Part shown: positions 36,862 through 44,506 of the stretch, piece after piece
Position numbering within the stretch: the stretch's first letter is position 1
Layout of the letters: every line of letters starts with the position of its first letter
Source: Gemmataceae bacterium
Lineage (GTDB): Bacteria; Planctomycetota; Planctomycetia; Gemmatales; Gemmataceae
Assembly (NCBI GenBank): GCA_009691845.1
Contig: SIAJ01000012.1
Span: forward strand, 34,314 to 98,313
DNA length: 64,000 nt
Direction of reading: 5' to 3'
Translations under genes and position numbers: made by a program
The notes under the pieces: model-generated
Seen by the model: only the letters and a program-made list of their open reading frames with translations
Told to the model about the DNA's origin: nothing
The model's database searches: none

Positions 36862-38190
36862 TCATTCCTGCATCGGCAACGTCAGTGTCATCTTCTTGTC
36901 GCCCCTCATGATCGTCACGGATACTTTGTCGCCGGGCTTTCGATTCGTGACTCCGTGAACGATCACGGCGGATTCGGACGTGAAATCAGTCTTGCCGTCG
37001 AACTCGACAATCACATCGCCTGCAAGGAAGCCCGCGTTTTTGGCGGCCGCGTGTGGGCCGAACTGGCCGACATGCTTTGCGCGCAGGGCCATGATTCTAT
37101 TGGGCAGTTTCAGCTTGGCTCGATCTTCCGCTGGGAGGTCTTCCAGCAAAATGCCGCCAGTGGCCATGCGGCGCATGCCCCAGGTCGAGGATCGCCAAGA
37201 AAGATCGCCGGTTCTGCGCCAACCGGCCGGAAGAGTCAGGGTAATCTCTTCGGGTGTGCGGCTTCGCTGGACCTGAGCGATCAGTTTCCCACCCTCACCT
37301 GCCGTATTGTGGAGAACCCATTGAACATCAGCGATCGATACGAGTGGTTGTCTGGCAAGTTTCAGAAGCACGTCTCCCGCTTTGAGGCCAGCTTTCTCCG
37401 CGATCGAACCTGCGGTAACACTTTCGAGCGTCGCAGCTTCCTTGGGATTGAAAATCAGCCCAAGCGATTTTGGATGCGGGTATGGGAACAACACGGCTTC
37501 CGGCATCGGCTCTTTTTTGGCACGATAGTACGACTTCTGGGCATCGCCAATCTGGTGGCAGTGGATGCAGCTTTGAAATACGTTGCCCGTTTCGGCCAAT
37601 TTTGGCCCGTACTTGGCGGAGAGGGCGGGGTACTGTTCCGGCGATGCGAACAGGGGTGCCGGGCCACGCTTGGCGATGAGCAATTCTTTGTTTTTCGGAT
37701 AGTTGCCATGCAGATCGAGTGCGCCCTGGAGGGCTTTCGCCATGCCAGGCAAGGAAACATCGGTTATCCAGTTCGTGCGGTGCGAACGCGTGCCGAAGCG
37801 GCCATAGATTGTGCCATCGGCATTGAGCATGAACACGGCAAACGATTGATCGGTGTCATACTGGAAGAGGGACAAATCGAGTCCGTTCGTCGAGATGATG
37901 CGGACGCAAACGAACTTGTCGAGTAGCGGACGAACCACGGGGTCCTGGTCGACCAAATCGTCGTCGAGCTTAACGCATTCCACGCAGGGGACGCAGCGGA
38001 GCACGACCAGCATCGGCTTGCCGGACTTCTTGGCTTCGGCAAAACCCTTGGATAGATCGTTGTAAATCCAGAAGCCCTCGGCCTCGACCTTCTTACGGTC
38101 GAGCTTAAGCCTGTCCTCACGGCTGACTTTCGGTTGAGCGAGTGCCGCTCCGGCTATTGCCAAGACTAGAAGCGTGGAGAAACGAACCAT
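36862..38190 (-). CDS. Exported thioredoxin-like / CxxCH / double-PDZ protein
   Basis: A 442-residue protein with a signal peptide (MVRFSTLLVLAIAGAALAQ). Residues 40-165 resemble a thioredoxin fold with C66-V-P-C69 and Cys72. Residues 208-212 read CIHCH, a c-type haem attachment motif, inside a short helical segment. Two PDZ domains follow (about 255-320, VTAGSIAEKAGLKAGDVLLKL; about 370-440, NAGFLAGDVIVEFDG). It is probably periplasmic and links redox chemistry with peptide or protein binding. No protease domain is present. It stands upstream of, and reads towards, the RTX remnant. Confidence 0.78.
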   Translation of the reverse strand: MVRFSTLLVLAIAGAALAQPKVSREDRLKLDRKKVEAEGFWIYNDLSKGFAEAKKSGKPMLVVLRCVPCVECVKLDDDLVDQDPVVRPLLDKFVCVRIISTNGLDLSLFQYDTDQSFAVFMLNADGTIYGRFGTRSHRTNWITDVSLPGMAKALQGALDLHGNYPKNKELLIAKRGPAPLFASPEQYPALSAKYGPKLAETGNVFQSCIHCHQIGDAQKSYYRAKKEPMPEAVLFPYPHPKSLGLIFNPKEAATLESVTAGSIAEKAGLKAGDVLLKLARQPLVSIADVQWVLHNTAGEGGKLIAQVQRSRTPEEITLTLPAGWRRTGDLSWRSSTWGMRRMATGGILLEDLPAEDRAKLKLPNRIMALRAKHVGQFGPHAAAKNAGFLAGDVIVEFDGKTDFTSESAVIVHGVTNRKPGDKVSVTIMRGDKKMTLTLPMQE

Positions 38191-38305
38191 CTAGAACCCC
38201 ACAAAATGGCGGTATTGAACATCCGGGCTGAACAAGGCCTGTTGCTCATATCCAGACAATCCACATAATAACTTTTCGACTCGTTGGCACTCTCCGAGAC
38301 TCTGC

Positions 38306-38953
38306 ATGCTTATCGACCGGCTCGTTCGTCTGCTCTTACCTGCACAGGGGCAGTTCTTCGTTCTTCTGGAGGGCATTGCCGACCAGATTGAGGCAGCCGC
38401 GGAGATTTTTCTTGAGCTAAGGGAGGCCGTGGGGCATCAGCAGTTGGAACTGATCTCTACCAAGCTCAAGGTAGTTGAAACGCAGGCGGACGGCTACGAG
38501 CGTGAAATTCACCACGAGCTGGACAAGACTTTCGTGACGCCGATCGACCGCGAGGATTTGGCCGCGCTGGCCAAGGCCCTCGACAATGTCGTCGATGCGA
38601 TGGAGCACACGGCCACCTTTGCATCTCTCTACCAGTTCGAACGCCTGACCGAGCCGATGCGCGAGATGGTGCGTCTGATGGCCGCGACCGCCCGCGAACT
38701 GGCCGGGGCCGTGCGAATGTTGCGGAAATACCGAGGCCCGGAGGCTGGCCACGCAACCGCCCTGGCCATCCATATGCTGGAGAGCGAAGCGGACGGTGTC
38801 TATCGCAGGGCCGTTGCCTCGCTCTTCACGGAAAGCCTGACTCCTTCGGATCTCGTTCGCCAGAAAGACCTGCTCTTTGAACTCGAAGCCGGCGTGGACC
38901 AGTGCGAGGACGCGATGGATGTCATTCGTTCCGTGGTGGTGAAGAATGGGTAG
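38306..38953 (+). CDS. DUF47 family (PhoU-like) phosphate transport accessory protein
   Basis: A 215-residue, all-helical cytoplasmic protein (MLIDRLVRLLLPAQGQFFVLLEGIADQ; EIHHELDKTFVTPIDREDLAAL is characteristic). DUF47 proteins regulate the adjacent PiT phosphate permease. Its end overlaps the start of the PiT gene by 8 bp, so the two are an operon with coupled translation. Confidence 0.93.
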   Translation: MLIDRLVRLLLPAQGQFFVLLEGIADQIEAAAEIFLELREAVGHQQLELISTKLKVVETQADGYEREIHHELDKTFVTPIDREDLAALAKALDNVVDAMEHTATFASLYQFERLTEPMREMVRLMAATARELAGAVRMLRKYRGPEAGHATALAIHMLESEADGVYRRAVASLFTESLTPSDLVRQKDLLFELEAGVDQCEDAMDVIRSVVVKNG

Positions 38954-39983
38954 TACTCTCGTTCTGCTCGTTCTGGTCGTGGCCCTTGCCCTGGCGTTTG
39001 ACTACGTGAATGGTTTCCACGATACGGCCAATGCCGTGGCGACCGTCGTCTCCACGGGCGTGCTGCCGGCGCGGACCGCCATCCTTCTTGCGGCCGTCTG
39101 TAACTTTGGCGGAGCTTTTCTCGGAGTCGGTGTCGCGAAAACCATCGGCGGGAACATTGCGGACCCGGCTTCCATCACACAGATCGTGGTTGCGGCCGCA
39201 CTTCTGGGAGCCATTGCGTGGAATTTGCTCACCTGGTACTACGGAATTCCGTCTAGTTCCTCGCACGCCTTGATTGGCGGGTTAGTCGGGGCAGTATGCT
39301 GCCATCGTGTTTGGAACGGGGCCGAGGTCGGGACGTCGCTCTGGGAATTGCTCACCTCGAAGGGCGTGCTTCTGACCCTGAAGGCACTCGTAATCTCCCC
39401 GCTCGTCGGCATGTTGGGTGGCTTCACGTTGATGATCATCCTGACCTGGCTTGTGCTCCCACTTCGCCCTCGCACCGTCAACACGAGCTTCCGGTTTCTG
39501 CAACTCGGTTCAGCCGGCTTCATGGCCACCGCACATGGTTCGAACGATGCACAAAAGGCGATGGGCATCGTCACCATGGCCTTGGCGGCCTACGCGGCCT
39601 CGAATGGTGAGACGACGACCGATTTTTCGGTGCCACTCTGGGTCGTTGTGAGTTGTGCGACGGCGATGGCTCTCGGCACGGCGGCCGGCGGCATGCGCAT
39701 CATGAAAACCATGGGGCACAAGATCATCAAGCTCCGGCCGATCAATGGCTTCGCGGCGGAAACGTCGGCGGCACTGGTCATCCTCGTGGCGACGATCCTG
39801 AAAGCTCCGGTCAGCACTACGCACGTGATTTCTTCGAGCATCATGGGTGTTGGGGCGTCGAAGCGGGTTTCCGCTATCCGCTGGGGCGTAGCACGAAGCA
39901 TGATGATTGCATGGATCCTGACAATCCCAGTTACCGCTATTTTGGCCGCTGCAATCTATGCGGCACTTAGGTTAATGTTTTGA
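38946..39983 (+). CDS. PiT family inorganic phosphate transporter
   Basis: A 345-residue membrane protein with about 10 helices. The N-terminal FDYVNGFHDTANAVATVVSTG and the second-half AHGSNDAQKAMGI are the duplicated PiT signatures (GANDVANA type). It imports phosphate, probably as a metal-phosphate complex or with a cation, in partnership with the overlapping DUF47 protein. No pho box could be identified upstream with confidence. Confidence 0.95.
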   Translation: MGSTLVLLVLVVALALAFDYVNGFHDTANAVATVVSTGVLPARTAILLAAVCNFGGAFLGVGVAKTIGGNIADPASITQIVVAAALLGAIAWNLLTWYYGIPSSSSHALIGGLVGAVCCHRVWNGAEVGTSLWELLTSKGVLLTLKALVISPLVGMLGGFTLMIILTWLVLPLRPRTVNTSFRFLQLGSAGFMATAHGSNDAQKAMGIVTMALAAYAASNGETTTDFSVPLWVVVSCATAMALGTAAGGMRIMKTMGHKIIKLRPINGFAAETSAALVILVATILKAPVSTTHVISSSIMGVGASKRVSAIRWGVARSMMIAWILTIPVTAILAAAIYAALRLMF

Positions 39984-40718
39984 TGGATACCGAGAACTGA
40001 ACAGCACCTCTTATCGCGGGCGGGCATCCTTGGAGACACTCTTCCACATGCCCGCTCTGCGATACCCGGTATTCAAGCCATGTTAAGCCGGCCACACGAT
40101 TCGAAGAAGCGGAATCGTCGCGGAAATTGCTCGATGAGCAACTGACAGATCGCAGCGTGCCGGCTACCCCACTCGATTGCTGCAGATGCGAGTGATGCGA
40201 AACCCTCCTCGTCGGGTCTAATGGCCAATTGATGCTCGACACCGTTTGGCAGGCGACCGATGGCGGCTTGAGCAGGGCGAATCTAACTCCGAGCCAGGCG
40301 TCCGATACGACGCCGTCGGCGATCCAGTTGAGTCTTGCCAACATTGCCGATTCTTGCTGAATTCAAACACCCGTTCGGTCAACCGAAGCGGAAGTGAGCG
40401 GCCGAAAAATGTGGGCCAGGATACAGTGATCAGACAGGAGAAAACCTGACCCTCGCATTGATCGTGCCCTTGTTCACTCCGTGCGGCCGTCAGCCAGATT
40501 CTCCTGAACGAATGTTTCGGGCATTGCACGCAAAACCCGATCGGCTACCTCTTTCGGACTTCGATCGGGAGGCTCGCCGGGCGTGGTCTGCTTCGACTGG
40601 TTTCGGTCTCCGCTCTTCCGGTCTGAGCAGTTTTCAGGAGGCCAACCACTACAAATCTCCGCGTTTTCCCGCTACAACAACCGCTTTCGCCACCGAGTCC
40701 GTCACTGGAGCCAGCCGG
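39984..40718. other. Long upstream region of cysC
   Basis: About 735 bp with no supported gene. A plus-strand segment ending at a TGA near 40360 reads DTVWQATDGGLSRANLTPSQ and then SAIQLSLANIADSC. This has a protein-like composition but no start signal; it may be a remnant. The remainder probably holds the cysC promoter and leader; no known riboswitch motif is recognised. Confidence 0.35.
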
Positions 40719-41414
40719 ATGAGCAGTGAGATTAAGGCGACGCACATCACCTGGCACGAGGGAAGCGTTACACGGGACGAGCGTGCGAAACTGCTGAAAC
40801 AGAAAGGCTGCACTCTCTGGTTCACGGGACTTTCGGGGTCCGGAAAAAGCACGCTGGCAATTGCGCTCGAGCAAGTGCTCATTCAACTCGGACATGCGGC
40901 TTACGTCCTCGATGGCGATAACGTCCGCTTCGGCCTCAATGGCGGTCCGAAGATCCTGATGGAGACTCGCGGCTACGGTGAAGCGTCCGCGAAGCGATTT
41001 GGGCTCGGGTTCTCGAACGAGGATCGCACGGAGAATATTCGGCGCATTGGTGAAGTGACCAGGCTGTTCGCGGAATCGGGACTCATCACGCTTGCAAGTT
41101 TCGTTAGCCCCTATCGCAACGATCGCGATGCAGTTCGGGCCATCCACGAGAAGGACAAGGCCGGAGCGATCCCGTTCCTCGAAGTGCATGTCTGCACGGA
41201 TATCGAAGTGTGTGAGCAGCGCGATCCAAAGGGGCTGTACAAGCAGGCACGCGCCGCTGTCGTCTCGGGGAAAGGAATGGGTTTTACGGGTGTTGACGAT
41301 CCTTACGAAGCTCCGGCAAATCCGGAATGGAGCATCGACACTGGAAATAAAACGACTCAGGAAGCAGTAGCTGATCTTGTGTCGTTCTTGAAGCAGCGTG
41401 GAATTCTCGCCTGA
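40719..41414 (+). CDS. cysC: Adenylylsulfate (APS) kinase
   Basis: A 231-residue enzyme from the ATG at 40719 (GGAG upstream); the open frame extends 87 codons further upstream, but that part looks noncoding. Walker A GLSGSGKST, the DGDNVR motif and the FVSPYRNDRDAVR and DPKGLYKQAR segments are conserved in CysC, which phosphorylates APS to PAPS. The typical CysC start THITWHEGSVTRDER is seen. A 15-residue insertion region (GGPKILMETRGYGEASAKRF) follows the DGDNVR motif, whereas most CysC read LNxDLGFS; this is unusual. No cysD/N genes are adjacent. Confidence 0.9.
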   Translation: MSSEIKATHITWHEGSVTRDERAKLLKQKGCTLWFTGLSGSGKSTLAIALEQVLIQLGHAAYVLDGDNVRFGLNGGPKILMETRGYGEASAKRFGLGFSNEDRTENIRRIGEVTRLFAESGLITLASFVSPYRNDRDAVRAIHEKDKAGAIPFLEVHVCTDIEVCEQRDPKGLYKQARAAVVSGKGMGFTGVDDPYEAPANPEWSIDTGNKTTQEAVADLVSFLKQRGILA

Positions 41415-41789
41415 CAATAGGTGGAATTGGGCTGGTTGTAGCGGTCGCCCGCCGATTTTGCCGTCTCGACGGACGTCGCACGTTTCCCAGGCGGTAAGCT
41501 TTCGCCAGGTTCCGGATAGTCCGGGGTCCACTGTATCTGTCCCGACCCGCACAGGCGGATGAAAATCAACTCGAAGTTGTCACTTTCCCTCAAGTTCGGG
41601 CTAAAGGTTCGTTGACTCCCTTTTTCCCTGAACGTAGACTTCCCGAGAATGACGAACGCAAGATAAGTCGGAAGTGTTGGCCTCGTGCCGAGTTGTCGTT
41701 CAGCGGAAGCGGCCTCCGGCACCCAAAACCGTGACGCATCTCAGACGGTCCCCGAACCGATCGAGTCGTCCCCTAGGCAGGTGGTCTCA
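41415..41789. other. Intergenic gap between cysC and a hydrolase-fold gene
   Basis: About 375 bp. No supported coding sequence; open frames here are short and lack start signals. It presumably contains the promoter of the following gene, whose ribosome-binding site AGGTGG is at about 41779. Confidence 0.45.
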
Positions 41790-42545
41790 ATGCCTCGCAC
41801 CTTGTTCTCCACCCTGATGATGCCAACCGAAGGCGTTTACGCCTCGCAGTTGCGGCACCTAAATTCCCTGCCAGTGCAGACATTTCTGCCCACTGGCTAC
41901 GAATCCAAGTACGCGTATCCCCTGATTGTCTTCTTCCATCAGCACGGCGGAGGGGACGAACAAGTCCTCCGGTTGGCTCCTCGCATCAGCCGTCGCAATG
42001 CCATTTACATCAGCTTGCGTGGTCCAGTTCCACTCGATCGGCAAGACGATGATGGCCTGCCAGCTTACAGCTGGGGAGAGCCTGGCGAGCACGATGAGCA
42101 GCTGTCTGAGTACCTGCTCAAGGCCGTTGAGCAGACCCGAAACGAGTTTCACGTTCACTCCGAACGTGTGTATCTTGCGGGTGTTGCCGAGGGAGCCGGA
42201 ATGGCCTACCGGATGGCCCTTCGTCATCCGCAGAAATTCGCGGGCGTGATCTCGATCAATGGCACCTTGCCCCGACCTTCCGAAGGCCCGCTGTTCCGGG
42301 ACGACGAAGTTCAGGACTTGCGAGTGCTCATCGCTCACGGGGCTGCCAACGAAGTTGTCCCTCTCGAACTCGCCCGCCGCGACTTCTTGGCCCTCTACGG
42401 AGCCGGGGCCGACGTCCTACTCAGCACCTACCCGTGCACGCACACCGTCCACCCGAACATGCTCCGCGATGTGAATCGCTGGGTCGTCCGGAATGCGGAT
42501 TACGATGCCTGCTGGGATGCCGAGGAAGACGACTTCGAAGAGTAG
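41790..42545 (+). CDS. Esterase-fold (phospholipase/carboxylesterase-like) protein without the nucleophile serine
   Basis: A 251-residue cytoplasmic protein from the ATG at 41790. The alpha/beta-hydrolase layout is clear: LIVFFHQHGGGDEQ (oxyanion region), VYLAGVAEGAGMAYRMALRH (nucleophile elbow), VLIAHGAANEVVPLELAR (acid strand) and CTHTVHPNML (His). At the elbow GxSxG reads G131-V-A133-E-G135, so Ser is Ala, and the acid position is Asn187. A hydrolytic role is therefore unlikely; a binding or regulatory role is possible. The C-terminus is acidic (DAEEDDFEE). Confidence 0.7.
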   Translation: MPRTLFSTLMMPTEGVYASQLRHLNSLPVQTFLPTGYESKYAYPLIVFFHQHGGGDEQVLRLAPRISRRNAIYISLRGPVPLDRQDDDGLPAYSWGEPGEHDEQLSEYLLKAVEQTRNEFHVHSERVYLAGVAEGAGMAYRMALRHPQKFAGVISINGTLPRPSEGPLFRDDEVQDLRVLIAHGAANEVVPLELARRDFLALYGAGADVLLSTYPCTHTVHPNMLRDVNRWVVRNADYDACWDAEEDDFEE

Positions 42546-42570
42546 TCGCCGGCTCTTTCTTGATCACGAC

Positions 42571-42605
42571 GAGGCCGAGCCGAGAAATGGCTTGGCCTCA
42601 TTCGT
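42571..42605 (+). terminator. Probable terminator after the esterase-fold gene
   Basis: Stem GAGGCCGAGCC / GGCTTGGCCTC (one mismatch; loop GAGAAAT) at 42571-42599, 25 bp after the stop, followed by a weakly T-rich tract. Confidence 0.65.
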
Positions 42606-42776
42606 TCTCCCCTCCCCCGTTTCGGCCGAAACGAAGAGCGGAAGAAAACTCATGCCCCCTTCTCTTCGTCGTCTGCCGCTGGATTCCTTGGAGATGCCAT
42701 GCGGTGCAAGAATGCCCGGTTAGTCATCTGCGTGTGTTCTCTCGATCGCAAACCGGAAATCTTCGAGTGAGCAATG

Positions 42777-43475
42777 TCACTTCACCGCGACCATGATGTT
42801 CTTGGCCTGCGGAAACGCGACTAGCCAATCACACCAAAGCCGGATGGTCGCCTTAAGTAAGCCGAGCGGGCCCCTGAATGGTGGCCCGGCATCGTGGTAG
42901 GATTTTAGATGCTGAAAACCGGCTTGCCTCAACGCTCGCCGAAGCTGTCGCCGCGAGAAACCCAATTCCGTGATGCCGAACGTCTTCGACTCTTGCTTCG
43001 CGTGCGGCGAGTAACGGTGCAGCCAGGTCGTTTCGAACAAAATCAGGCAGCCGCCCGGCTTGAGATGAGCGTAAGCACGGCGAACCACTTCCTCGTAGTT
43101 CGGGCAATGATGCAAGCAATCGAAGAACAACACCCCATCGAAATCTCGCTTGGGCAGATCGAGTTCTTCCATGTCCGAGACGTGAAACTCGACAGAGAGG
43201 TTCTCGTTCGCCGCCCGTTCGCGGGCGATCTCGATCATGCGGTCGGCAATATCGACGCCGGTGACGATGTAACCAGCCTTGGCAAGAAGGTGGCTGGTCC
43301 AGCCGGGTCCGCAACCCAAATCGAGAATCGAACCACTCGGCGTATGCTTGAGAAAGAGTTCGAGGGCCACACCGAATTCACGCAGCACACGCGGACAATC
43401 GAATGGACGACGATACAAATGGGCCTGATCTGCGACGACTGCATAGTTCTTCTCGTCCTGCTTGGACATGCCCAC
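42777..43475 (-). CDS. SAM-dependent methyltransferase, class I
   Basis: A 232-residue protein. Motif I ILDLGCGPGWTSHLLAKAG and VTGVDIADRMIEIARERA (SAM binding) and motif GVLFFDCLHHCPNYEEVV are those of a small-molecule-type methyltransferase; the YYxLKPGG segment (YAHLKPGGCLILFE) is present. Substrate unknown. The N-terminal NYAVVADQAHLYRRPFDCPR resembles proteins found near glycan or lipid modification genes, but the neighbours give no support. The start may be the second Met (43469). Confidence 0.85.
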   Translation of the reverse strand: MGMSKQDEKNYAVVADQAHLYRRPFDCPRVLREFGVALELFLKHTPSGSILDLGCGPGWTSHLLAKAGYIVTGVDIADRMIEIARERAANENLSVEFHVSDMEELDLPKRDFDGVLFFDCLHHCPNYEEVVRRAYAHLKPGGCLILFETTWLHRYSPHAKQESKTFGITELGFSRRQLRRALRQAGFQHLKSYHDAGPPFRGPLGLLKATIRLWCDWLVAFPQAKNIMVAVK

Positions 43476-43561
43476 TCCGTTTCGTGTCGAGTCTTCTGTC
43501 TTCGTTCTACATCAGACTGAGGCGCATCGGGAGAGGACTGTGTTCAGCGTCTTCTAAATAT

Positions 43562-43588
43562 CGGCACACGGAGTCTGCCGACTACTAT
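43562..43588. repeat. Single arm of the CACACTCCGTGTGC repeat family
   Basis: CGGCACACGGAGTCTGCCGA followed by CTACTAT resembles one arm of the elements at 16238-16305 and 51862-51920, with two or three changes. It lies just downstream of the stop of the 43601-44338 gene. Confidence 0.5.
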
Positions 43589-43600
43589 GTTGTCCGATTA

Positions 43601-44338
43601 TCAGCCCACCCAGACGTCCGCGTTCTTGAAATTGCCGACCATCCTGGATCGGTAGACGTGCCCCTTCGGGTCGACGATGTCCTTGCCTTCTTTCAAGCTC
43701 ATGAACATCTCGGCAGGTTGCGGGGTCTCCTCCCACCTCATGCCCGTGTCGGCACCCTGGCAATACAAAGCATGATCAAAAAACGCATTCGCATGCACCC
43801 GACCGTCGTGAATGTGGACAGTGGGTAGAAACAGCTTCGACTTGTCGGCTCGCGGAAACTCGAACGCCATTGGGTGAACTTCTTGTTCCCCTTTCTTGAG
43901 CTTGAAAACCGCGAAGCCAAAATCCTTGTATTGCGGCAACTTGTCCCACACGCCTTCGGGAAGCCTGAACTGCTCATCGACACGAGCAAAATCTTTCACG
44001 GTCGGCACGAACGAGGCGACGAAGCTGCCAACTTCGACCACCTTCAATTTGGGCACATCCTTCTTCGGTGGCGCATCCTCCTCGCTTTTGGCTCCGCGCG
44101 ATGGAGGAGGGACGGGAAAGCCCGAATCCATCTTCACGAAGAAGGTCGGATATTTCTCCAGGTTGATGAACGTGACGGCGTCCTCCTTGCTGGCCTTGGG
44201 CGTGGGGATCGGCAGGATCATGGCCAAATCTTCGGCAGCCTTCAGCTTCATGCTGTAGACGATGTACTGGCCGGCCTTCGACGGGCGAGCAAAGATGCTG
44301 GTAGCGGAAACGTGGGCTTCTTTTGAAAAACAACACAT
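43601..44338 (-). CDS. Unknown cytoplasmic protein, beta-rich
   Basis: A 245-residue protein from the ATG at 44338 (GGAGG eight bases upstream); the longer frame reads through a hairpin repeat and is rejected. Segments such as GQYIVYSMKLKAAEDLAMIL, FINLEKYPTFFVKMDSGFP and KKGEQEVHPMAFEFPRAD suggest a beta-rich fold with a Lys/Pro-rich middle (PPPSRGAKSEEDAPPKKD). I do not recognise the family and see no catalytic motif. No signal peptide. It is flanked by repeats on both sides. Confidence 0.6.
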   Translation of the reverse strand: MCCFSKEAHVSATSIFARPSKAGQYIVYSMKLKAAEDLAMILPIPTPKASKEDAVTFINLEKYPTFFVKMDSGFPVPPPSRGAKSEEDAPPKKDVPKLKVVEVGSFVASFVPTVKDFARVDEQFRLPEGVWDKLPQYKDFGFAVFKLKKGEQEVHPMAFEFPRADKSKLFLPTVHIHDGRVHANAFFDHALYCQGADTGMRWEETPQPAEMFMSLKEGKDIVDPKGHVYRSRMVGNFKNADVWVG

Positions 44339-44429
44339 GGGACGGACCTCCAAGCTGGTGAAGTGCGAAGCAGACGCAATCAGCGTCGGGCGAGATGATG
44401 ATAGAGTTCTAACCAATTCGTCACGCACA

Positions 44430-44497
44430 GGCGAGCGGAGCGGCGTAAGCCGCCCGATATTGCACTGCATCGGGCGGCTTACGCCGCTCCGCTCGCC
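44430..44497. repeat. Perfect 29-bp inverted repeat
   Basis: Arms 44430-44458 and 44469-44497 are perfect complements (GGCGAGCGGAGCGGCG, GTAAGCCGCCCGAT) with a 10-nt loop. It lies downstream of the OPT transporter (ends 44507) and upstream of the unknown gene starting at 44338, so it could end OPT transcription. Confidence 0.85.
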
Positions 44498-44506
44498 GAG
44501 ACTACC

